Counted from the stretch's first letter, positions 26,051 through 36,232 are shown. The stretch is 64,000 bases of DNA from Mangrovibacillus cuniculi (GCF_015482585.1 NZ_CP049742.1:1260501-1324500); one strand, 5' to 3'. The notes: generated by a model from the letters alone, not told the origin. Numbers and translations: made by a program.

Positions 26051-29000
26051 CTACGTTGCCATCTTTTTTATCACTTCTAAAAGCTGTGTATAAGATATTG
26101 TCTTCTGATCTTGTTTCGATACCATGAATTGATCATTTATATCTATTTTCAATACGTCTATCCATTCTTGATGGGATGTTTCCCATTGTCTACTATACCA
26201 GTTGTAGAGCTGATTTTCCCACCATTCAAGTTGATTCCTAACTTGTTTCGAGCCAATAGTTTGAAGTTCGTCCAACATCTTTTCTTTTTCTCCTTTAACA
26301 AAAAAAGACTGTGCGGAACGAAAATGACGTAATGCTGGTTGGAGTTCTTGTTTATTCCACCAGGAAGAATCTGCGAAAACCTCTGGAGACTCCCACTCCT
26401 TCTTGCCATTCCAAGTATAGGTGTACCAAGGGATTGTTGAGTGTAATTCCATTTTCATCTGATCTTTTACTTGTTGATCACTTCGCTTAATCTGTTTTTC
26501 CACACGAAGAATTGTTGCTCTAATTTCTTCTTCTAAAAGGAAGCTAATACTAGTAATCCATTCTTCTAAAGCTTCTTGAAGTAACGCCTTATCTCTCACC
26601 TTTAATGCAGCAGGATTAAAAGACTCTTTAAAATAGTCATTCATTGCAAGAGAAATTCTTTGATGAACATAATGAAGTAGTTCATGAAGTTCTCTCTTGA
26701 CACTTGCTCCATAAGAAACTTCCATTTCATTTAACATATTTACTGTTTCTTGCATGTTGCTCTCACGTTCTATAAATGCGTTCTGTTTCTCTTCCTTACT
26801 TTTATTACTCCATTCCTGCTCTATTAAGGTCAGTCTTTCTGCTTCTCTAACTAAACTAACGAGCGCTCGTTCATATACACTAGCTAAATCATTTTGAATG
26901 AAATCAGTCAATATTCCCTTTACTCCGGGTATTCCTGAATCTTTACTCATTGGGTCTCTTAAGCCTTTTAAGCTGGACACACCGTATAATCTAGGATTTT
27001 GAATTCCTAGAGTCGCTAATTCTTTTCTGACGTATGAAATAACTTGTTCTTTTTCTTCTTCTGATTCAGCTAGGTCAATGGCATTGACCAAAAAGAACAT
27101 CTTGTCATGTTCAAAGGCACTTTTCACCCTACCTAACTGTGCCAAAAAGGCCCGGTCTGCCTTAGCAAAAGCATGGTGATAGTAGGTTACATATAGGATG
27201 ATATCCGCTTCTTTCATATAATTAAAGGCAACATTGGTGTGTCTAGCATGAATACTATCTGCACCCGGTGTATCAATCAAGGTAACACCTAGGTCTGATA
27301 AGAAACTTTGAATGTAGAGAGTTACTTCTTTTACAAACATCGATTTTTCTTCTTGCGCAATCCAGCTATGACACTCTTTGACAGTTGTTGCTAATTGTTG
27401 CCCTAATTTATCGCGTACAAAAGTGATAGATGATTGGAATTGCTCTAAAAACTTTTGGTCATCATCTGAAAAAGAAGACTGATTTAAGTCGTTATTGATC
27501 CATTCTTCTAACGTTGACATATTTCTAGACAAACGACTGTTCAATTCATTTACTAAGTCTTGTTCGGTCTTCCACTTAACAACCCCTGTGTTGTGCTTAA
27601 ATTCATTAGTTGGTGGAGCTATTGAAGTAATAGTCGCTGTCATTGGGTTTGGAGAAGAAGGCAAGAACCATTCTCCTAGTAACGCATTAGCTAAAGAAGA
27701 TTTCCCAGCACTAAAAGCTCCAAATAGCACAATTTTCAGTTGCTTCTTTTGTTTTTCCTGTAATACATCTTTTATTTTATTTGTTATACCATCTAAATAA
27801 GGATATTGTTCTGCTACTTGGAGGAACTTTTCTATTCCTGTAACTTTTTCGAAATTTTCTTTATCATTTAGCTCAAAACTTGTAAGTACATTTTCTTCTC
27901 CAATCATTTTTGAAGGAGTGTTATGTTGTGCTACCATACTAATCGGATTTCTAGGATCTTCTACTATAACATCTAATACGACTTCTTTATTTTTTTTGTG
28001 ATCATCAAGTTTACACTCTAACATAGTTATTTTGGAATTAAACTCTTCTACTTTACTCTCATACTTTTTTTGCTTTTCATTCACAAACTTAAGATCTGCT
28101 TGATTTACTAATAGATGATTTTCTTGCCATGCAACCCAAAATTCCCGGATGAATAACCTAACCTTACTTTTAATTAATTCTTCTATTTGCGACGTCACTT
28201 GTAATAAAAATTCTCCAGTTACGTCTGCTTGTTCTTTACAAAACGATTCAAGTTCTTGTATGGAGATACGGAAATCTACTTGATCTATCTTAAGACGAAA
28301 ACTTTCTTTCGTTTCTGGGAATACATCAAAAATTGACTCTAACTTGTTTTTTACATGCCACTCTAGTTTTTTCTGAGTTTCTTCATTCAACAAATGATGA
28401 CATTCTACTAACCTACTATCTTGTTCATGCTTTACTTTTTTCTTGGTAGAAAAGAAACCTATTTTGAAACCCGTAGTATATGTTTCTAGTAAGCTTCTAA
28501 TGTTCTCTCGTATCGAAAATGGCATAAGGTTTATGTCCTTAACACCCTTTATCCACTCATTTACAGAATCCTTTTCAAATTGCTCCATTCGTTCACTTAC
28601 TTTACGATGATTCTCAAGTAATGCTTTTTCCGCATCAGATAAGCTACTTTCTTCTGTATAGTTATTTCGTTCTTCTATTAGTTGCATTTTTTCAACGTTT
28701 AACCATTCTTCATGTTGATCTCTTAACTGTTTAATAGACCTTAGTTCCGCAGAATTTTGAGCATGTAGTTCTTTGTACAACCCCTTAAGGTGCTTCTCGA
28801 AAACTTGCCATTCCGCCTGAAAATCTTCTTGATTTTTTGCAGAAATAAAGTAAACAGAATCTTCTCTCACCCCATACGCTTGAACCATCTCTTTGACACC
28901 AAATGCAAATTCATTAAAAGAAATCTCTTCTTCTACATGTTTATCCATTTGATTGACCACAAACGTAACCGGAATACCTAATTGTTGGATCGAATCAAGG

Positions 29001-29542
29001 AACTGATGATTTACTTCAGATAAAACATGATTATAATCCGTCACATACACAATGTGGTCTACAAGGTGTAAACTTCCTTCTGTTAACTCTTGATGAGCTG
29101 CGTCCGTAGAGTCTACCCCTGGCGTATCTAAAACCACTACCCCTTTTGGAATAGCGATATTAGGAGAAGAAATCTCCATTTGAACGATTTCCTCTCCGTC
29201 TTTTGCTAATTCTGAGATAGACAAAAACGAAGAAGAAGGAAGCTCATATCTCTCAGAATCCCTATTTATAAAAGTTAACTTTTCGACGTCTTGATTCCTC
29301 AGTAAAACGATATTAGCGCTAGTTGGAATCGGACTTGAAGGTAGCCAGTTTCCGTCTAATATTTTGTTTAAAACGGTGGATTTCCCTGCTGAGAAATGAC
29401 CGCAAAATGCTATATACTTTTCATTACTGAAAAATTTATCCTTTAACTCAAAAGCCCTTTGAACTCGAGTAGTGTCCCCATTTTGATAAAAAGATTTAAT
29501 AGTAACTTCTATTGTTTGTGAAGTTTGTTGTTTTACAACCAT
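26051..29542 (-). CDS. dynA: Dynamin-like membrane-fusion GTPase DynA (YpbR)
   Basis: 1163 residues, a tandem fusion of two dynamin-like units. First GTPase: G1 GHFSAGKST (48-56), G3 DTPGVDST, G4 NQMD. Second: G1 GAFSAGKSS near residue 613, G3 DTPGADS, G4 NAID. Long helical stalks follow each, with a paddle for lipid contact in between. In B. subtilis DynA tethers and fuses membranes and helps against phage and membrane damage. Length close to the 1193 residues known there. Confidence 0.95.
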   Translation of the reverse strand: MVVKQQTSQTIEVTIKSFYQNGDTTRVQRAFELKDKFFSNEKYIAFCGHFSAGKSTVLNKILDGNWLPSSPIPTSANIVLLRNQDVEKLTFINRDSERYELPSSSFLSISELAKDGEEIVQMEISSPNIAIPKGVVVLDTPGVDSTDAAHQELTEGSLHLVDHIVYVTDYNHVLSEVNHQFLDSIQQLGIPVTFVVNQMDKHVEEEISFNEFAFGVKEMVQAYGVREDSVYFISAKNQEDFQAEWQVFEKHLKGLYKELHAQNSAELRSIKQLRDQHEEWLNVEKMQLIEERNNYTEESSLSDAEKALLENHRKVSERMEQFEKDSVNEWIKGVKDINLMPFSIRENIRSLLETYTTGFKIGFFSTKKKVKHEQDSRLVECHHLLNEETQKKLEWHVKNKLESIFDVFPETKESFRLKIDQVDFRISIQELESFCKEQADVTGEFLLQVTSQIEELIKSKVRLFIREFWVAWQENHLLVNQADLKFVNEKQKKYESKVEEFNSKITMLECKLDDHKKNKEVVLDVIVEDPRNPISMVAQHNTPSKMIGEENVLTSFELNDKENFEKVTGIEKFLQVAEQYPYLDGITNKIKDVLQEKQKKQLKIVLFGAFSAGKSSLANALLGEWFLPSSPNPMTATITSIAPPTNEFKHNTGVVKWKTEQDLVNELNSRLSRNMSTLEEWINNDLNQSSFSDDDQKFLEQFQSSITFVRDKLGQQLATTVKECHSWIAQEEKSMFVKEVTLYIQSFLSDLGVTLIDTPGADSIHARHTNVAFNYMKEADIILYVTYYHHAFAKADRAFLAQLGRVKSAFEHDKMFFLVNAIDLAESEEEKEQVISYVRKELATLGIQNPRLYGVSSLKGLRDPMSKDSGIPGVKGILTDFIQNDLASVYERALVSLVREAERLTLIEQEWSNKSKEEKQNAFIERESNMQETVNMLNEMEVSYGASVKRELHELLHYVHQRISLAMNDYFKESFNPAALKVRDKALLQEALEEWITSISFLLEEEIRATILRVEKQIKRSDQQVKDQMKMELHSTIPWYTYTWNGKKEWESPEVFADSSWWNKQELQPALRHFRSAQSFFVKGEKEKMLDELQTIGSKQVRNQLEWWENQLYNWYSRQWETSHQEWIDVLKIDINDQFMVSKQDQKTISYTQLLEVIKKMAT

Positions 29543-29640
29543 CCTAATACGTCCCCTTTTTACTTATCGACATCTCCCTACATTTTACCTTATGCTTTCC
29601 TTATTGTTAATGATGATTTTCGAAGGTTAGCGCAAATATG

Positions 29641-29676
29641 AAAACGAATGCATTTCTTCCAAAATGCATCCGTTTG
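29641..29676 (-). terminator. Terminator after bpsB
   Basis: ATGCATTT arms with flanking AAACG/CGTTT on the minus strand, about 30 nt behind the bpsB stop and ahead of dynA. Confidence 0.7.
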
Positions 29677-29703
29677 GTAAATGTAATCAATATGCGTTAA
29701 TGA

Positions 29704-30282
29704 TCATCTTTCTACATCTGGAGGTAGTAATACACCTTTAAATTTTGATTTCATTTCTTCTTCATAATTCGTTATTGCCATTAACGCTTTTTCTTCTTCT
29801 TGGATACGAATCGTTAAAATAATTTGATTCAAAATAGCGAATAGAAATAGAGTGACAAAAGCATTAAAAGCTAAAGGTATAATGATTAATTCCATCGTTA
29901 CTATGACATAGTTTGGATGTCTTACAAACCGATAAGGGCCTTTAGACACTACTTTTGCATTAGGAAGTACAATGATTTTGGTATTCCAATATTTACCTAA
30001 AGATGTAAGGACCCAAATACGTGCCATTTGTGTAAGGATGAATAAACTTATCCAAATTGGCCATAGAGAACTCATAGTTGGTTCCAACCATAAACCTTCC
30101 GTGATTAAACAAACAAAGAAGGCTGTGTGCATTAACACCATTAAGCGGTAATGCGATTGGCCGAATTCTCTAGCTCCCTGACTCTTCATCCACTTTTCAT
30201 TACTTTTAGCAATCGCTACTTCTACAAGCCTTTGAATAATAATTACTACTAAAAAAACTATTGCCCAGATCATTTGCACCAC
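29704..30282 (-). CDS. bpsB: Isoprenylcysteine carboxyl methyltransferase family protein BpsB (YpbQ)
   Basis: 192 residues, four to five membrane helices. The ICMT motif SKGPYRFVRHPNYVIV lies near residues 116-131 and the C-terminal Glu-rich EEEKAL segment completes the SAM site. In B. subtilis BpsB methylates the alkylpyrones made by BpsA. It overlaps bpsA by 13 nt, fitting a two-gene pathway for membrane polyketides. Confidence 0.92.
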   Translation of the reverse strand: MVQMIWAIVFLVVIIIQRLVEVAIAKSNEKWMKSQGAREFGQSHYRLMVLMHTAFFVCLITEGLWLEPTMSSLWPIWISLFILTQMARIWVLTSLGKYWNTKIIVLPNAKVVSKGPYRFVRHPNYVIVTMELIIIPLAFNAFVTLFLFAILNQIILTIRIQEEEKALMAITNYEEEMKSKFKGVLLPPDVER

Positions 30283-31352
30283 TCCACTAAACTTAATTCA
30301 GAAGAAAAGCCTGGTCCTAATGCTGCTGCAATTCCTTTCGTTCCTTCCCCATACTTTTGTTCCATAATATCCTCCAACACATATAAAATCGTACAAGATG
30401 ACATATTTCCATAATTTGATAGTATTTTTTGTGAAGAGTGCAACAGGGACTCTTCTACATCTAATGATTCACGATATGCATCCATGACTTTTTTACCTCC
30501 CGGATGTGCGATAAGGGTATCAATTTCAGAAAAGTTCCATTGCTTTTTATGTAACAGTTCTTCTATGTTAGGTCTTAACCACTTCTTAATAATGGAAGGG
30601 ATATCTCTAGAGAAAATAACATGGAGGCCCTCATCTCCTATCTTCCAGCCCATGACATCCATAGAATTAGGCATTAGGTTAGATTGTGATTCCAATACAA
30701 AAGGAACTGGGTTTTTGGTACGCTTTTTGTTCTCCCTACCTGTCATTAATACTGTCGCTGCTCCATCTGAGAATAAAGAGGAACCAATGAAGTTACTTTT
30801 GGAGGTGTCATTTTTCATAAAAGTTAAACTACACAATTCTACTGAGCAAACTAATACTGCAGCTTCTGGAAAAGCTAAACAGTACTCTCTCGCCCTCGCT
30901 AAACCAGCAGCTCCTCCAGCACAGCCAAGGCCCCAAATAGGTATCCTCTTTGTAGTAGGAGAAAAAGGCAATTCATTCATTATATGTGCATCTAGCGATG
31001 GTGTTGCAAAACCAGTAGTAGAAATCATGAAGATTGCATCAATATCCGTCAAGTCAACGTTTACACCGCAAACTTCTGCTTTTTGGAAGCATTTTTCTAT
31101 CGATTTCTTTAAAAATTCCACAGATTTTTTGATATACAAATCGTTTTTTTCAGATAAGCTATGATCTTCTCCATACCATTCCATTGGCATAGAAATAGCT
31201 CTAGACTTTATTTCGCCGTTTTGAAATACAGATAGTAGTCTTTCGATATCATCAAATGAGTCAGAAAATAATTCTTTCGCAAATTTCTTTGATTCTTCTT
31301 GTGAAATCTTATATGGCAATTCTGCAATACCTACCGCTTGGATAAAGCCCAT
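30270..31352 (-). CDS. bpsA: Type III polyketide synthase BpsA
   Basis: 360 residues from the ATG at 31352, with TAGGAG upstream (an earlier TTG contains that site). Chalcone-synthase-like thiolase fold: nucleophile Cys144 in GLGCAGGAAGL, His in LIAHPGGKK and Asn in LSNYGNMSS form the catalytic triad. Makes alkylpyrones from fatty acyl-CoA and malonyl-CoA. Works with the methyltransferase encoded next. Confidence 0.95.
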   Translation of the reverse strand: MGFIQAVGIAELPYKISQEESKKFAKELFSDSFDDIERLLSVFQNGEIKSRAISMPMEWYGEDHSLSEKNDLYIKKSVEFLKKSIEKCFQKAEVCGVNVDLTDIDAIFMISTTGFATPSLDAHIMNELPFSPTTKRIPIWGLGCAGGAAGLARAREYCLAFPEAAVLVCSVELCSLTFMKNDTSKSNFIGSSLFSDGAATVLMTGRENKKRTKNPVPFVLESQSNLMPNSMDVMGWKIGDEGLHVIFSRDIPSIIKKWLRPNIEELLHKKQWNFSEIDTLIAHPGGKKVMDAYRESLDVEESLLHSSQKILSNYGNMSSCTILYVLEDIMEQKYGEGTKGIAAALGPGFSSELSLVEWCK

Positions 31353-31523
31353 ATTTTCCGCTCCTATCAACTGAGTTACTGATTAGGTTTACCTACAGCA
31401 GCTACTTTTATGTGAAGAAACACTCACAATAAGGCAGAAGGCCCAAATTATCAAAAAATTTTATCCAATACAGGAAAAAAGTATGGTATTCTAAAAGTAG
31501 ACAAAATGTTGGAGGATTCGACA

Positions 31524-31985
31524 ATGACTCTAAATAAAACCATAACGGAAATCGTAAACGGAACTATTGAATCTATTAACACGTTAGTTGCGTCGGAAAC
31601 GAAAATCGGAAAATTGGCGTTAATTACAGAACCTTATCCACATGATGGAATTGGTGTGTTAATTGGAATGACCGGAGACATTAGAGGAAGAGTTTTAATT
31701 GATGGAAAGCCAGAAATGTTTTCATCTATTGGACAAGCAATGTTCGGCATGCCTATAGAAGGAGAAATGTTAGAGTCTTTCTCAGGGGAATTAGGTAATA
31801 TGCTAGCTGGTAATCTAGCTACTAATCTTTCTGCCAAAGGTTTAGTGATGGATATAACTCCTCCAACCGTTCTAGTAGGACAGTCTAAGGTGTATGGTTT
31901 TGATAAAGCTGTTAGATTACCAGTAGAGTTAACTGGTTTAGGTGAATTAAAAATCGTCTTAATGATTGATATGGACTTAAAATGA
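31524..31985 (+). CDS. CheX-like chemotaxis phosphatase family protein
   Basis: 153 residues from the ATG at 31524 (GGAGG nine bases upstream). The phosphatase helix SFSGELGNML contains the S-x3-E-x2-N pattern, and a Pro follows 21 residues later (DITPP), as in CheC/CheX/FliY enzymes that dephosphorylate CheY-P. The gene stands alone between divergent and convergent neighbours, without chemotaxis genes nearby, so its partner may be a different response regulator. Confidence 0.8.
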   Translation: MTLNKTITEIVNGTIESINTLVASETKIGKLALITEPYPHDGIGVLIGMTGDIRGRVLIDGKPEMFSSIGQAMFGMPIEGEMLESFSGELGNMLAGNLATNLSAKGLVMDITPPTVLVGQSKVYGFDKAVRLPVELTGLGELKIVLMIDMDLK

Positions 31986-31989
31986 TGCA

Positions 31990-32033
31990 AAAAAAGAGCT
32001 GGCACAAAATGTGACCCAACTCTTTTTTTTATA
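31990..32033. terminator. Terminator between the CheX-like gene and ypwA
   Basis: AAAAAGAG-x-TGG pairs with CCCAACTCTTTTT, with an inner CAC/GTG loop. T-rich on both strands' ends, fits convergent genes. Confidence 0.8.
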
Positions 32034-32035
32034 CT

Positions 32036-33553
32036 TTACTCTGTTATTTGATAAACTCTTTTATATTTAGCTTTTAGATAGTCCACCAAGTATTGAGCAT
32101 TTAATTCTTCTCCCGTCACCTCTTTTAAAATTTCAAGAGGCTGCTTTAATTTTCCGTGCTGATGAATTTTCTCTGTTAACCATTCTCTAATTGGTTTCGT
32201 ATCCCCATTCAATAACAGTTCATCGTATTCAGGGATATCTTTATCCATCGCCACTTTTATTTGCGCTGCATACATGTAACCTAGAGCATAAGAAGGGAAA
32301 TATCCGAAAGATCCACCTGACCAATGAACATCTTGAAGTACTCCTTCACCATCATGTTCTGGTACTACACCTAAATACTCTTTGTACTTCGCATTCCATA
32401 CTTCCGGTAAGTCTTTTACTTCAATTTCTCCGTTAAACAAACCTTTTTCAATTTCATAACGTACCATAACATGTAGTGGATACGTTAATTCATCCGCTTC
32501 AATTCGAATTAAGGAAGGTTTTGACTCGTTAATCGCGCGATAAAAATCTTCTAGAGAAACTTGATCAAATTGTCCTTCACTGTATGATTTTAAAGCTTCG
32601 TAGTTTTTCTCCCAAAACTTTTCATTTCTACCTACAAAGTTTTCATAAAAAAGTGATTGAGATTCATGAATACCCATGGACGTTCCTGAACATAAATTCG
32701 TTCCTACTAAGTCTTGAGAAATATTTTGCTCATATAACGCGTGACCTGCTTCGTGAATTGTTCCAAAAATGGCTGTTCTCCAATCTTTCTCATCGTATTT
32801 CGTTGTAACACGAACATCTCCTGGGTTTAGACCTAACGCAAAAGGATGAACAGTTTCATCTAATCTACCAGCCTCAAAATCATAACTTAATTGATCTAAA
32901 ACGTATAAACTAAATTCTTTTTGTTGAGCTTTAGGGAACGGCTTAAATAAAAAGTCCGTTTTTGGTTTTACTCCCTTTTCATCTAACAACTTTACAAGTG
33001 GGACAATTTCTGAACGTAACTGCCCGAAAACTCGATCTAGTATTTCAACAGTCATGCCAGGTTCATACATATCTAAAAGCGTATTGTAAGGATTTTCTTC
33101 GTATCCCCAATACCCAATAAACTTCTTCGTCAATTCTACTAATCTCTCTAAATATGGCTGGAAAGATTTAAAATCAGCATTATTTTTCGCTGACTCCCAA
33201 ACATTTTCTGCTTTTGAACGTAAAATTACCATTTCTTTATATTCTTCAGCAGGAATTTTTAGATTACGTTCTAAATCTTTCTTACTTTCTTGCACCATCT
33301 TCGCTGTTTTTTCATCTAAATTGGAAACAGAAGATAGTTCCTTTATGTATGATTTCATTTCTTCCGAAGTAGACATTTCGAAAATTTCTGATGATAGCAT
33401 CCCAATTGCTTCTGAACGTTGCTCAATTCCTTTTTTCGGAGCACCTGTACGCAAGTCCCAAAACATTAAACCAAGTGCTTCTCCATACGCTTCCATTTTC
33501 TTTACATAGTCATAATAGGAAGCCTTTACTTCTTCGATAGATTTTGTAGTCAT
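32036..33553 (-). CDS. ypwA: Carboxypeptidase M32 (YpwA)
   Basis: 505 residues from the ATG at 33553, seven bases after AGGGGGA; the much longer open frame upstream runs through a non-coding repeat and is rejected. Zinc site HEAGHALYE near residue 261, with DVRVTTKYDE ahead and IHESQSLFYEN providing the third ligand Glu. The family removes C-terminal residues from peptides; cytosolic. Close in length to YpwA (501). Confidence 0.95.
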   Translation of the reverse strand: MTTKSIEEVKASYYDYVKKMEAYGEALGLMFWDLRTGAPKKGIEQRSEAIGMLSSEIFEMSTSEEMKSYIKELSSVSNLDEKTAKMVQESKKDLERNLKIPAEEYKEMVILRSKAENVWESAKNNADFKSFQPYLERLVELTKKFIGYWGYEENPYNTLLDMYEPGMTVEILDRVFGQLRSEIVPLVKLLDEKGVKPKTDFLFKPFPKAQQKEFSLYVLDQLSYDFEAGRLDETVHPFALGLNPGDVRVTTKYDEKDWRTAIFGTIHEAGHALYEQNISQDLVGTNLCSGTSMGIHESQSLFYENFVGRNEKFWEKNYEALKSYSEGQFDQVSLEDFYRAINESKPSLIRIEADELTYPLHVMVRYEIEKGLFNGEIEVKDLPEVWNAKYKEYLGVVPEHDGEGVLQDVHWSGGSFGYFPSYALGYMYAAQIKVAMDKDIPEYDELLLNGDTKPIREWLTEKIHQHGKLKQPLEILKEVTGEELNAQYLVDYLKAKYKRVYQITE

Positions 33554-33672
33554 GTCCATTCCCCCTATAACAAGATGGCTTAACATTACCATATTTTTCA
33601 GAAAAATGAAACAGATTTGATTGTAGAATGGCGCTTCATTTACGGTTAAGTCGTGTAAGACAAAACTCAAAA

Positions 33673-33977
33673 TGACTGCACAGGGATTTCCGCTGCAGGG
33701 GATGCTTTCCACCTCGAAAAGCGGAAGGCGCGCGTTTAGATGCGGCAGCAAACTTGGAGGGACCGAGGGCTTGTACGTGAGGTACTGTCTTCTGCGTTGG
33801 TGACGTGATGTCACCGGTATTTAGCAGAAGGTCCCACACACAGGGCCATCTGAGTTTGCCGAGCATCTGCGCACCTGGAGCTAGACATCGCTCTCGTCGC
33901 GGTAGATCGCGCTCCTGTGGGGTTTCAGTAACCCACCTTTCCCGTAGGAGTCACCCCCTTCCGCTCCAATCCCAAAG
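33673..33977. repeat. Foldback repeat A, copy 3, interrupted
   Basis: Left part (GACTGC, GGGATTTCCGCTGCAGGGG) and right part (CTCGTCGCGGTAGATCGCG onward to TTCCGCTCCAATCCC) match copies 1 and 2. About 180 nt of unrelated sequence replaces the inner left arm. The 3' neighbour is a long terminator at 34028, as with the other copies. Confidence 0.88.
33714..33890. repeat. Foldback element B nested in repeat A
   Basis: Five properly nested arm pairs: GATGC 33739-33743 with GCATC 33863-33867; GCAAACT 33748-33754 with AGTTTGC 33853-33859; GGGACC 33759-33764 with GGTCCC 33830-33835; CTTCTGC 33789-33795 with GCAGAAG 33824-33830; GGTGAC 33799-33804 with GTCACC 33810-33815 around a 5-nt loop. No open frame of note; looks like a non-autonomous palindromic unit. 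Confidence 0.85.
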
Positions 33978-34027
33978 ATATATTTTGTTAAAACACTAAT
34001 TGTGCAGTGTTATAAATTAATATACAA

Positions 34028-34076
34028 GACAACACAAAAGGTACATTCTTTTTTTGAATGTACCTTTTGTGTTGTC
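34028..34076. terminator. Long terminator between repeat A copy 3 and ypvA
   Basis: A perfect 21-bp stem (GACAACACAAAAGGTACATTC and its complement) around T7. Core GGTACATTC is shared with terminators at 17521 and 44474. Confidence 0.88.
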
Positions 34077-34099
34077 ACAGACGCTTCGCTTTTACTTAT

Positions 34100-36028
34100 T
34101 TAAACTCTCTCTGACCACTCTACTGAAACTGGCAGTACGGACGAAAGTGTTTCTTTTAGTTTGTCTTCCGTTGGTTTTAACCAAATATTGATTACACCAG
34201 CGTCGCCTTGCTGTCTAATTAACCTTCCTACTCCTTGTCTTACACGAAGAACCATGAATGGTAGGTCAACTTCTTCAAAAGCGCTTCCTGCATGTCTTCT
34301 TTTCGCATCAAAAACTGGGTCGTGAGGAGGGAACGGTAGCGAACTCATATGAACAGCAGTTAGTGAATCCCCTGGTACATCCAACCCTTCCCATAAATGG
34401 TAAGAACATAGAACTGTTTGTTCCTCTCTTTGGAACTGTTCCACCATTTTGGAGATCTCTTCATCTCCTTCAAACAACATAGGAAATGGCATCTCCTCAG
34501 ACTGAATAACTTGTCGGAAGCGATTCATTTCTTCCGCAGAAGAAAATAACACTAAAGATCTTCCTCCATTTTTCTTCAAGTCTTCCTTAATGGCACTAAA
34601 CTTTGTTTCTTCCTCTTTCTCGGTGAACCCATTAATTTTCATGACTTCTTCATAATCAAACGGAGAATCGACAGTAAATGATAATGCATCTTCAATTCCT
34701 AGATTTTTCATCATATACGTAAAGTCGCCATTTTGGGACATTGTAGCAGAAGAGAAGATAAATGGTACGTCAGCTGAAAACACTTCCTTACGAAGAATAT
34801 CTTCTACTAACCTTGGCATGATAACAAAAGCAAGGTCTCCGTGATTCTCTTCTAACCAGAAGACTCCATCTTCATTCTTCATTAGGATGGATAATCCATA
34901 ATGGAAGAATTCCAAGTATTCTTCAATCATTTTGACGTGATATTGGTCTAATGTGAATAATTCGGAATCAAAGACTAACTGCTCCATTAATTCGTCTACC
35001 AACTGCATTAATGTTTTAGCAATTTTTTGTGCTTTGTCTGTTAATGTCACCTGTCTTCTAATGGAACCTTCGATATCCTCCGAATGCATATCCAATTCAG
35101 CAAACCACTCGTCATGTAACTCTAGAATTCGTTCCATCGACATTAATGTCTCTTCTCGAACATCTTGCGCCATGTATCCTGTTAACACTTGCGTAATCGT
35201 GTCTGCGTGGAAACGATACGTCAGTGCTTTTTGCGCTGCAAATTCTAGTAAATGTCCTTCGTCAAAAATAACACAACTAGCTTCAGGTAAAAGTGGTAAC
35301 TGGCCCTCACGCTTTCTAGACTCTTTTGTCCAAACATGCTCCATATAAAAATCATGGGAACAGATGATTAAGTCTTTAGCGTGGCGATAATATTCACGGT
35401 TTAATGTTTGTCCACAGCGATGTCTCCAATCACAAGTAGAACATTGTTGCAGTGGATCATAGGCAATATCTACCCAATCTTTATTAGACACCCAAGGGTA
35501 CTCTTTTCTATCTCCATATGGATAAAAACGACTCATAGAGCTTTGATCGTAAACAAAATCAGGAATATTATCATGGACTTCTAGAATAGACTCATTGTCA
35601 GTAGTATTAGATAGCTCATCCAACTTTTTAATACACACATACTGCTCTCTTGCTTTAGCTAGTCGAACGTCAATTGTTAAGCCCAAAGCTTCTTCTAACT
35701 TCTTAATGTCACCTTCTTTTTTCACAAGCTGCTCAATAAGCGTTTCATCGGAACAAGCAATAATAGCAGGTTTACCTTTATATCGAGCGTAAAATAAAGA
35801 ATATAGCAAGTAAACAAATGTTTTCCCTGTACCTACTCCTGCTTCAGCAAAAATGGTTTTATTTTTCTGGAAAGCTTGTTCGACTTGATAAGCCATGAAG
35901 ATTTGTTCGTCTCTTAATTCGTACCCTTTATCGGGTAATATATCGTAGAATACATCACCAATGTATTCTCCTAATTTATCAAAAAAGCGTTCATCTTTAG
36001 ATACAGTAAATGGATATAGGTTAGACAT
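34100..36028 (-). CDS. ypvA: DinG/XPD-type DNA helicase YpvA
   Basis: 642 residues, superfamily 2 helicase. Walker A AEAGVGTGKTF near residue 64, Walker B IFDEGHLLEF, and C-terminal GVGRLIRQQGDAG (motif VI). Cysteines at YVCIKK, QQCSTCDWRHRCGQT could bind the Fe-S cluster of XPD-type enzymes. Unwinds DNA 5' to 3' in the family. RBS AAAGGAG before the ATG. A second family member, dinG, is at 56-59 kb. Confidence 0.92.
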   Translation of the reverse strand: MSNLYPFTVSKDERFFDKLGEYIGDVFYDILPDKGYELRDEQIFMAYQVEQAFQKNKTIFAEAGVGTGKTFVYLLYSLFYARYKGKPAIIACSDETLIEQLVKKEGDIKKLEEALGLTIDVRLAKAREQYVCIKKLDELSNTTDNESILEVHDNIPDFVYDQSSMSRFYPYGDRKEYPWVSNKDWVDIAYDPLQQCSTCDWRHRCGQTLNREYYRHAKDLIICSHDFYMEHVWTKESRKREGQLPLLPEASCVIFDEGHLLEFAAQKALTYRFHADTITQVLTGYMAQDVREETLMSMERILELHDEWFAELDMHSEDIEGSIRRQVTLTDKAQKIAKTLMQLVDELMEQLVFDSELFTLDQYHVKMIEEYLEFFHYGLSILMKNEDGVFWLEENHGDLAFVIMPRLVEDILRKEVFSADVPFIFSSATMSQNGDFTYMMKNLGIEDALSFTVDSPFDYEEVMKINGFTEKEEETKFSAIKEDLKKNGGRSLVLFSSAEEMNRFRQVIQSEEMPFPMLFEGDEEISKMVEQFQREEQTVLCSYHLWEGLDVPGDSLTAVHMSSLPFPPHDPVFDAKRRHAGSAFEEVDLPFMVLRVRQGVGRLIRQQGDAGVINIWLKPTEDKLKETLSSVLPVSVEWSERV

Positions 36029-36200
36029 AAACGGCTCCTTTCGTCTTCATACGACTAATTCTGTTCCTTCATGAAAAAGTCCTTTAAATCTTTTTAACTA
36101 TTAGTATTTTATGAGTTATAATGACTTTGTTTTACAAACGACTACTCCTTTAGGAGCTAGCCATAACAGGGGAATGTTACTGATTCCGTACCAAACATAA

Positions 36201-36232
36201 GAAAAATCCGCAAGTAAACTTGCGAATTTTTC
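36201..36232 (-). terminator. Terminator of the small 57-aa gene
   Basis: AAAAAT-CGCAAGT and ACTTGCG-ATTTTT arms with a two-base loop; overlaps the stop codon of the small minus-strand gene. Confidence 0.8.

Noticed and set aside
30484..31164. 226-residue plus-strand frame
   Set aside because: Antisense shadow of bpsA without start signals.
33554..33814. N-terminal extension of the M32 carboxypeptidase by 87 residues
   Set aside because: The extension is translated repeat sequence; the ATG at 33553 has a proper ribosome site and gives the family length.
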